Positions 59,088 to 64,000 of a DNA stretch of 64,000 nucleotides are shown here, piece after piece. Source of the DNA: Chromatiales bacterium (GTDB taxonomy: Bacteria; Pseudomonadota; Gammaproteobacteria; Steroidobacterales; GCA-2729495); assembly GCA_020351875.1 (NCBI GenBank), contig CP070671.1, positions 1,244,831 to 1,308,830 on the forward strand, in the 5' to 3' direction. The translations under genes were made by a program, and so were the position numbers. The first letter of the stretch is position 1. Each line of letters starts with the position of its first letter. The notes under the pieces are model-generated. The model saw nothing but the letters and a program-made list of their open reading frames with translations. It was not told the DNA's origin and ran no database searches.

Positions 59088-59561
59088 ATGGGGATCAAAT
59101 TCAACGGTGAGTTCAGTGTGGACGCGCCCCGGCAGGAGGCCTACGAGTTCCTGGCCGACCCGCGTAAGTTTGCACCTTGCCTGCCGACCTACGAGAACCT
59201 CGAGATGAAGAATGAGCGTACGGGGGATGTCACGGTGAAGGTCGGCGTCGGCAAGATTCGCGGCAGCGCGGTTGTGGAGCTGACCCTGAAGGACGAGCAA
59301 CCGCCTTCCCGCGCGGCCTACGACGGCAAAGGCAAGATCATGGGCAGCGCGTTCAATATGGCCACTTCCTTCGACCTGGAGGAGGCTGAGGGCGGCGGCA
59401 CGCTGGTGAAGTGGGCCGGCGACCTGAGCATGTTCGGCAAACTGGTCGCGCTGGCCGGCGGGCTGATCCGGCCGATCGCGAAGAAAGATATCAAGCGGCT
59501 GGTGGATGCCTTGCAGGCAGCCATGTCGACGGACGGCGGCGCCAGCAGCGCCACGGGCTGA
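59088..59561 (+). CDS. CoxG/SRPBCC family protein
   Basis: A 157-residue START/SRPBCC-fold protein: FNGEFSVDAPRQEAYEFLADPRKFAPCLP opens the family, and KWAGDLSMFGKLVALAGGLIRPIAKKDIKRLVD closes it. CoxG-type proteins accompany molybdenum hydroxylases and have been linked to membrane recruitment of the enzyme and quinone or electron delivery. GGAGG precedes the ATG. Its place between small and large subunit genes supports a partner role. Confidence 0.9.
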   Translation: MGIKFNGEFSVDAPRQEAYEFLADPRKFAPCLPTYENLEMKNERTGDVTVKVGVGKIRGSAVVELTLKDEQPPSRAAYDGKGKIMGSAFNMATSFDLEEAEGGGTLVKWAGDLSMFGKLVALAGGLIRPIAKKDIKRLVDALQAAMSTDGGASSATG

Positions 59562-59590
59562 CGGCCAGAACGAATCGCGAAGGAGATGTC

Positions 59591-62002
59591 ATGAGCTGGG
59601 TCGGTAAGTCACCGCGTCGCAAAGAAGACGACCGCCTGATTCGCGGTCAGGGCCTGTTCACCGACGATGAGCTCGGTGAGGGGATGCTGCAGCTGTACAT
59701 CCTGCGGTCGCCTTACGCGCACGCGAAGATCAACAGCATCGATACCTCCGCGGCCGAAGCGCTGCCGGGTGTGGCCTGCGTGCTGACGGGCAAGGACGTC
59801 CTGGAGCACTGCGACCCGTATATGCAGCTCGCACTCGAGCCCGCCGCGAATATTCAGGACTACCCGCTGGCCCGTGACAAGATTCACTTCCAGGGTGAAC
59901 CAGTGGCGGCCGTCGCTGCCGAGACAGTCGGGCTGGCCATGGACGCCGCGGAACTGATCGATGTCGACTACGACATGCTCGACGCCGTGCTGGACGTCGA
60001 GGAGGCGCTGAAGGACGAGATTCTCGTCCACGACAACATTGGCACTAACCGCACCTGGCAAGGTGTGTACGAGTACGGTGACGTGGACAAGGCCTTTGCG
60101 GAAGCGGCGCACGTGGTGAAGATCGACCGGCTGCATTTTCACCGCTACTCGAGCACCCCGCTGGAAAATAACGCCTGCGTCGCCGAGTGGACGCGGCAGG
60201 GCACGGTGGAGTTCCTGTGTAACAACAATTTCCCGGGCTTTGCGAAGCAATTGCTCGCGCCCGGGCTGCGCCTGCCGATCGAGAACGTGCGCGTGCGCAC
60301 TTACGACGTTGGCGGGGCTTTTGGCAACAAGATCTGGAACTACGTGTACATGGCCCTCGCTGCGCTGGCGTCGAGGAAAACCGGCGGGCGCCGGGTCAAG
60401 TGGGCGGAGATCCGCACCGAGCACATGCTGGCTGCCGGGCACGGCAACGAGCGCACCTACGTCGACACCGAGGTCGCGCTGGACAAAGACGGCGTTATCA
60501 CCGCATTGCGCTCGCGGCACCTGGACGACTGCGGCGCGTACACCCGCTACGAGCCGCTCGGTTGCGTGATTTTCTCGCAGGTGCTGCCGGCGACCTACAA
60601 GCTGCGCAACATCCGCATCGAGATGAACCAGGCGGTCACAAACAAGTGCCCCGTCGTCCCAAACCGCGGCTACTCGCGCATGCAGCAGTTGTGGTTCATG
60701 GAGCGGGTCGTCGATATCTGCGGCCAGGAGCTGGGCATTCCTGCCGACGAGATGCGCCTGAACAACTACATCACCGACTTCCCGTACGAGACGCCGAACG
60801 GCTGCGTCTACGACTCCGGCAACTACCCGGCGATGCTGGACAAAGCCAAGGAGTTGCTGGACTGGGACAAGTGGGCGGCCTACCGCGACCAGGCACGCTC
60901 GGAAGGCAAACACGTCGGCATTGGCATCGGCACCACGCTGGACTCCGGCACGAACAACTTCGGCCAGGCCCAGATCATGAACCCGCACCTGCCGTTCTCG
61001 GGCAATTCGGAGGCCTGCATCATCCGGCTGGACTTCGATGGCGCGGTGGTGGTCACATTGGGCACCGGTCCCTCCGGCCAGGGACACGAAACCTCTGCCT
61101 CGCAGGTCGTCGCCGACGAGCTGAACATCGACCCGTCGATGGTGACGGTGCGCTCCGGTTTTGATACCAACTGGAACACCTTTGTCGGCCACTCCGGCAG
61201 TTACGCGAGCCAGTTCGCGGTGACTGGCCTGTCGGCCGTGCACGGCGCCTGCCAGAAGCTGAAGACGGAAATGCGCAAGCTGGCAGGTTTCCTGCTCGAG
61301 GCGGCCGAAGAAGACCTGGAGTTCGGTGTGGGCGAAGAGGGCCCGCAGCTGAAAGTGAAGGGCACGGACAAGGCCGTGAACTACTGGTACCTGAGCAACA
61401 TCGTGAACAACAACAACGCGGTACTCCAGGGTGCCCTCGAAGATGTGACGTTGAATGTGCGCCACGTGTACCGGCCGCCGTTCAACGTGCCCGACGTGGA
61501 AAAGAAGTTCGGCAACCTGACGCTGACCTACGCGGCCCAGCTGCACATCGCGGTGGTGGAGATCGATCCGGCCACGTGCCGCGTGAACACGCTGGCTTAT
61601 GCGGCGGTCGATGACTGCGGCACCGTGATCAACCCGCAGATCGCGCACGGCCAGGTGCACGGCGCAACCGTGCACGGCATCGGTGCCGCGATCATGGAGG
61701 CCTTCGACTACGATGAAGGCGGGAACCTGCTGACCGCGACCTTCAGTGACTACTGTCCGATCACGTCCATGAACATTCCCGACATCGCCTACGGCAACAT
61801 CGAGACCCCGTCGCCGTTCTCCTACAACGGTGCGAAGGGCATGGGCGAGGGCGGCGGTGCCCCGCTGCACACGATGTCGGCCGCGGTGCAGGACGCGTTG
61901 CACGGCGCGGGCGTGATCGTGACCGACAGCTTCGTGTCGCCGCCCAGGGTCTACGAGCTGCTGCAAAACCCGAATCGCGAGACCGCCGTCAGCGTCGGCT
62001 GA
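59591..62002 (+). CDS. Molybdenum hydroxylase, large molybdopterin-binding subunit (xanthine-oxidase family)
   Basis: An 803-residue catalytic subunit. SPRRKEDDRLIRGQGLFTDD starts the aldehyde-oxidase a/b-hammerhead domain; FQGEPVAAVAAET near 100, YDVGGAFGNKIWN near 240 and GPSGQGHETSASQVVAD near 495 are Mo-cofactor contacts; AKGMGEGGGAPLHTM near 750 has the catalytic glutamate. The CO-dehydrogenase loop A-Y-R-C-S-F-R is absent; the equivalent region is VVPNRGYSRMQQLWFMER (about 353-370). It is therefore a hydroxylase of an N-heterocycle, aldehyde or related substrate, not CO dehydrogenase. AAGGAG precedes the ATG. Confidence 0.95.
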   Translation: MSWVGKSPRRKEDDRLIRGQGLFTDDELGEGMLQLYILRSPYAHAKINSIDTSAAEALPGVACVLTGKDVLEHCDPYMQLALEPAANIQDYPLARDKIHFQGEPVAAVAAETVGLAMDAAELIDVDYDMLDAVLDVEEALKDEILVHDNIGTNRTWQGVYEYGDVDKAFAEAAHVVKIDRLHFHRYSSTPLENNACVAEWTRQGTVEFLCNNNFPGFAKQLLAPGLRLPIENVRVRTYDVGGAFGNKIWNYVYMALAALASRKTGGRRVKWAEIRTEHMLAAGHGNERTYVDTEVALDKDGVITALRSRHLDDCGAYTRYEPLGCVIFSQVLPATYKLRNIRIEMNQAVTNKCPVVPNRGYSRMQQLWFMERVVDICGQELGIPADEMRLNNYITDFPYETPNGCVYDSGNYPAMLDKAKELLDWDKWAAYRDQARSEGKHVGIGIGTTLDSGTNNFGQAQIMNPHLPFSGNSEACIIRLDFDGAVVVTLGTGPSGQGHETSASQVVADELNIDPSMVTVRSGFDTNWNTFVGHSGSYASQFAVTGLSAVHGACQKLKTEMRKLAGFLLEAAEEDLEFGVGEEGPQLKVKGTDKAVNYWYLSNIVNNNNAVLQGALEDVTLNVRHVYRPPFNVPDVEKKFGNLTLTYAAQLHIAVVEIDPATCRVNTLAYAAVDDCGTVINPQIAHGQVHGATVHGIGAAIMEAFDYDEGGNLLTATFSDYCPITSMNIPDIAYGNIETPSPFSYNGAKGMGEGGGAPLHTMSAAVQDALHGAGVIVTDSFVSPPRVYELLQNPNRETAVSVG

Positions 62003-62184
62003 CGGACGGGAATCGCGCTTGCGCCGGCCTTCCGCGGGGCCGATGCTCGGGTCCGTTCCGTCAATGGAAGGGCTGGTTTTGCCTACCGCCGCCCGATCGC
62101 ATACGGCTTAAAATATCGTCATTCCAAGGGCCCCTTCAGCCCCGCACAGGGCGGCTGCCTCGCAGCGGCCCGGCAGGAGATACC

Positions 62185-63411
62185 ATGAGCGCAACGAATC
62201 CCGTCGAGGCCGCAGCCGCGGCAGACAAGCCGAAGAAAGCCGCGTCCGTGAGCGCGCTGAACCCGCTGGACCTTTTTGACGTCCGCTCCATGCTGAGCGA
62301 AGAAGAGACGATGGTGCAGGACACCGTCGCACGCTTCGTCGACGACCAGGTGCTGCCGGTCATTCGCGAGAGCTTCGAGCAGCATCGCTTTCCGAAAGAA
62401 CTGATTCCGGGGATCGCCGAGCTGGGGCTGCTCGGCAGCAGCCTGCATGGCTACGATTGCGCCGGTCTCAATAGCGTGAGCTATGGCCTGATCTGCCAGG
62501 AACTGGAGCGGGGCGACAGCGGCTTGCGCAGTTTCGTGTCCGTGCAGAGCAGTCTTTGCATGTACCCGATTTACACCTTTGGCTCCGACGAGCAGAAAGA
62601 GCGCTGGCTGCCACCCATGGCCCGTGGTGAAGCCATCGGGTGCTTTGGTCTCACCGAACCCCACGGCGGTTCCGATCCCGGCAACATGAAAACGCACGCG
62701 AAGCGTGACGGCAGCGACTGGATTCTGAACGGCTCGAAGATGTGGATCACGAACGGCACCATTGCCGACGTGGCGGTGGTCTGGGCACGCACGGACGAAG
62801 GCGTGAAGGGCTTCCTGCTCGAAAAGGGCATGAAGGGTTTCGATGCCCCGGAAATCGAGAACAAGATGTCGTTGCGCGCGTCGGTGACCTCGGCGCTGTT
62901 CTTCGACAACGTGCGGGTGCCGGAAGCGAACGTGCTGCCGGGCGTGTCGTCACTGCGTGGGCCGCTGAGTTGCCTGAACCAGGCGCGCTACGGCATCTGC
63001 TGGGGTCCCATCGGCGCCGCCCAGGCCTGCCTCGCGGAAATGCTCGAGTACACCGAGACCCGGGAATTGTTCGGTCGGCCGCTGTCGCACACGCAGCTGA
63101 TCCAGTCGCGGCTGGCCGAGATGGCCCGGCAGATCACCATGGCGCAACTGCTGGCGCTGCGGCTCGGTCGCCTGAAAGACGAAGGCAGGGTCGATCCGGC
63201 GCAGGTCTCGCTGGCCAAGTGGAACAATGTGCGCATGGCGCTGGATATCGCCCGCGACGCCCGCGACATGCTGGGCGGCAGCGGCATCAGTGCGGAGTAC
63301 GTGCCGATTCGGCACATGCTGAACCTGGAAAGCGTGATCACCTACGAGGGCACGGAGTCCGTACACCAGCTCGTGGTGGGCAAGGAGCTGACCGGCCAGT
63401 CCGCGTTCTGA
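62185..63411 (+). CDS. Acyl-CoA dehydrogenase (glutaryl-CoA-dehydrogenase-like)
   Basis: A 408-residue flavoprotein with a 25-residue alanine/lysine-rich leader. FGLTEPHGGSDPGNMKTHA (about 152) and WITNG (about 190) bind FAD and substrate; RELFGRPLSHTQLIQSRLAEMA near 290; and VITYEGTESVHQLVVGKELTG near 393 contains the catalytic glutamate in the glutaryl-CoA-dehydrogenase position. It oxidises an acyl-CoA, possibly a dicarboxyl-CoA with decarboxylation. It follows the molybdenum-hydroxylase operon by 182 bases on the same strand and may be its own transcript. Confidence 0.92.
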   Translation: MSATNPVEAAAAADKPKKAASVSALNPLDLFDVRSMLSEEETMVQDTVARFVDDQVLPVIRESFEQHRFPKELIPGIAELGLLGSSLHGYDCAGLNSVSYGLICQELERGDSGLRSFVSVQSSLCMYPIYTFGSDEQKERWLPPMARGEAIGCFGLTEPHGGSDPGNMKTHAKRDGSDWILNGSKMWITNGTIADVAVVWARTDEGVKGFLLEKGMKGFDAPEIENKMSLRASVTSALFFDNVRVPEANVLPGVSSLRGPLSCLNQARYGICWGPIGAAQACLAEMLEYTETRELFGRPLSHTQLIQSRLAEMARQITMAQLLALRLGRLKDEGRVDPAQVSLAKWNNVRMALDIARDARDMLGGSGISAEYVPIRHMLNLESVITYEGTESVHQLVVGKELTGQSAF

Positions 63412-63421
63412 GTGCCGCGCG

Positions 63422-64000
63422 TCAGTCGGTCAGGGCCGACCAGTTCTTGACCACGTAGTCCGCCGAGCGCATCGCGACCGCGTGTATCGTAAACGTGGAG
63501 TTCACGGCGGAACTGGTCGGGAACAGGCCACCCCCGCCGAGGAACAGGTTGCCCACATCATGGGCCTGGCCATAGCTATTGGCGACTGATCGTTCCGGGT
63601 CGTCGCCCATCACCGTGCCACCCATGATGTGTTGTGACACCTTTGGCCCGTGCCAGGCCTCCGTCGCCCCGGCTGCCTTCATGATCTCCAGGCCTTCTGT
63701 CGCCGCCTGCTGCCACAGGCCCATGCCGTCCGGGCTGGTCTTGTAGCGGATGCGGGCCAGCCGGTAGCCGTAGGCGTCTTTGTCATCGGCGAGCTCCACG
63801 CGATTTTGCTCCACCGGCTGGTCTTCGGTAATCGCGACGATCTGCGCCAGCTTCTTCGCTGCGTTCTGCATGAAGGGCTCGAGTTCCGGGCCGATGATGT
63901 CCACGCGCGACATCGCAATGCCGAGCAGGTCGTTGGGCTTCAGTGCCAGGCCACCGATCCATTGCCGGCTGCCGAAAGCACCGTCGCCGCCGGTCTTGTC
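63422..64000 (-). CDS. GMC-family oxidoreductase, C-terminal part (cut by window edge)
   Basis: The minus-strand frame is open from the last base of the window to TGA at 63422-63424, with 192 codons visible. It carries the GMC C-terminal signature: VSQHIMGGTVMGDDPERSVANSYGQAHDVGNLFLGGGGLFPTSSAVNSTFT, including the histidine pair region and the DGxxxPTxxxxNPT-like end. The resemblance is to gluconate/glucose dehydrogenase-type GMC proteins, as at 33306. An internal ATG at 63913 is not the real start, because coding sequence continues upstream. Converges on the acyl-CoA dehydrogenase gene. Confidence 0.9.
   Translation of the reverse strand, partial: DKTGGDGAFGSRQWIGGLALKPNDLLGIAMSRVDIIGPELEPFMQNAAKKLAQIVAITEDQPVEQNRVELADDKDAYGYRLARIRYKTSPDGMGLWQQAATEGLEIMKAAGATEAWHGPKVSQHIMGGTVMGDDPERSVANSYGQAHDVGNLFLGGGGLFPTSSAVNSTFTIHAVAMRSADYVVKNWSALTD

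Noticed and set aside
59609-61966. Very long open frame (785 codons) on the minus strand
   Set aside because: It lies entirely antisense to the molybdenum-hydroxylase large subunit, shows no domain motifs and has the low-complexity H/R/V/Q-rich composition typical of GC-rich antisense frames.
57697-62002. Annotation of the Mo-hydroxylase as aerobic CO dehydrogenase
   Set aside because: Subunit layout and CoxG fit, but the large subunit lacks the CO-dehydrogenase cysteine loop A-Y-R-C-S-F-R.
1-64000. tRNA, rRNA, CRISPR array, prophage or transposase genes
   Set aside because: Scanned for and not seen: no regularly spaced repeats, no cloverleaf candidates with CCA-type ends, and no integrase or transposase motifs among the plausible proteins.

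Overview
The window is a GC-rich stretch (roughly two thirds G+C by eye) of a Gram-negative chromosome. Two large TonB-dependent receptors, Tat and lipoprotein signals, periplasmic c-type cytochromes, a quinoprotein dehydrogenase, a GlyGly-CTERM tail and REP-like GCGGCTTCAGCCGC palindromes point to a gammaproteobacterium, perhaps near the Steroidobacterales/Woeseiales/Xanthomonadales side. That placement is inference. I saw no rRNA, tRNA, CRISPR array, transposase or phage gene. Nearly every gene looks catabolic or redox-related.

Layout. 1-1191: cupin end and a PuuE-like deacetylase. 1270-7774: ACT protein and histidine/serine decarboxylase-like enzyme (translationally coupled), a divergent Lrp/AsnC regulator, ornithine cyclodeaminase-like enzyme, secreted SnoaL-like protein, TonB receptor. 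7921-13169: DUF2817 hydrolase; coupled operon of GPH-type transporter, SnoaL-like lipoprotein and dihaem cytochrome c; Tat-exported BBE-type flavoprotein. 13186-17482: GMC oxidoreductase and aldehyde dehydrogenase with a divergent AraC regulator. 17588-23837: acyl-CoA synthetase, SCP2-type thiolase-like protein plus DUF35 partner, Ser/Thr dehydratase-like protein, YhdH reductase, nitrilase. 23856-28246: nitrilase, cupin, TonB receptor. 28362-33309: NmrA-like and nitronate monooxygenase genes diverging from amidase and aldehyde dehydrogenase genes across a perfect 31-bp inverted repeat. 33306-37681: GMC dehydrogenase with its Tat small subunit, and a PQQ-cytochrome lipoprotein. 37781-43207: surface/hypothetical genes and a Bcr/CflA transporter.

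43234-46208 is the most telling part: a nitrilase diverging from a haem aldoxime dehydratase, followed by an alpha/beta hydrolase. Aldoxime dehydratase makes nitriles and nitrilases hydrolyse them to acids and ammonia, so the four nitrilase-superfamily genes, the amidase and the nitronate monooxygenase suggest use of oxime/nitrile/nitro nitrogen compounds. From 57272 down to 46256 ten genes run on the minus strand (two PanE-like reductases, an M24 protein without normal metal ligands, luciferase-like monooxygenase, FAH-family hydrolase, M20 amidohydrolase, isopropylmalate/homocitrate-synthase-like enzyme, F420-reductase-like protein, tandem OsmC protein, nitrilase). They diverge from a molybdenum-hydroxylase operon (57697-62002), followed by a glutaryl-CoA-dehydrogenase-like gene and the end of another GMC oxidoreductase. 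The gene set reads as an uncharacterised pathway in which ring or side-chain hydroxylation feeds C-N and C-C hydrolysis and CoA-dependent oxidation; the substrate cannot be read from the sequence.
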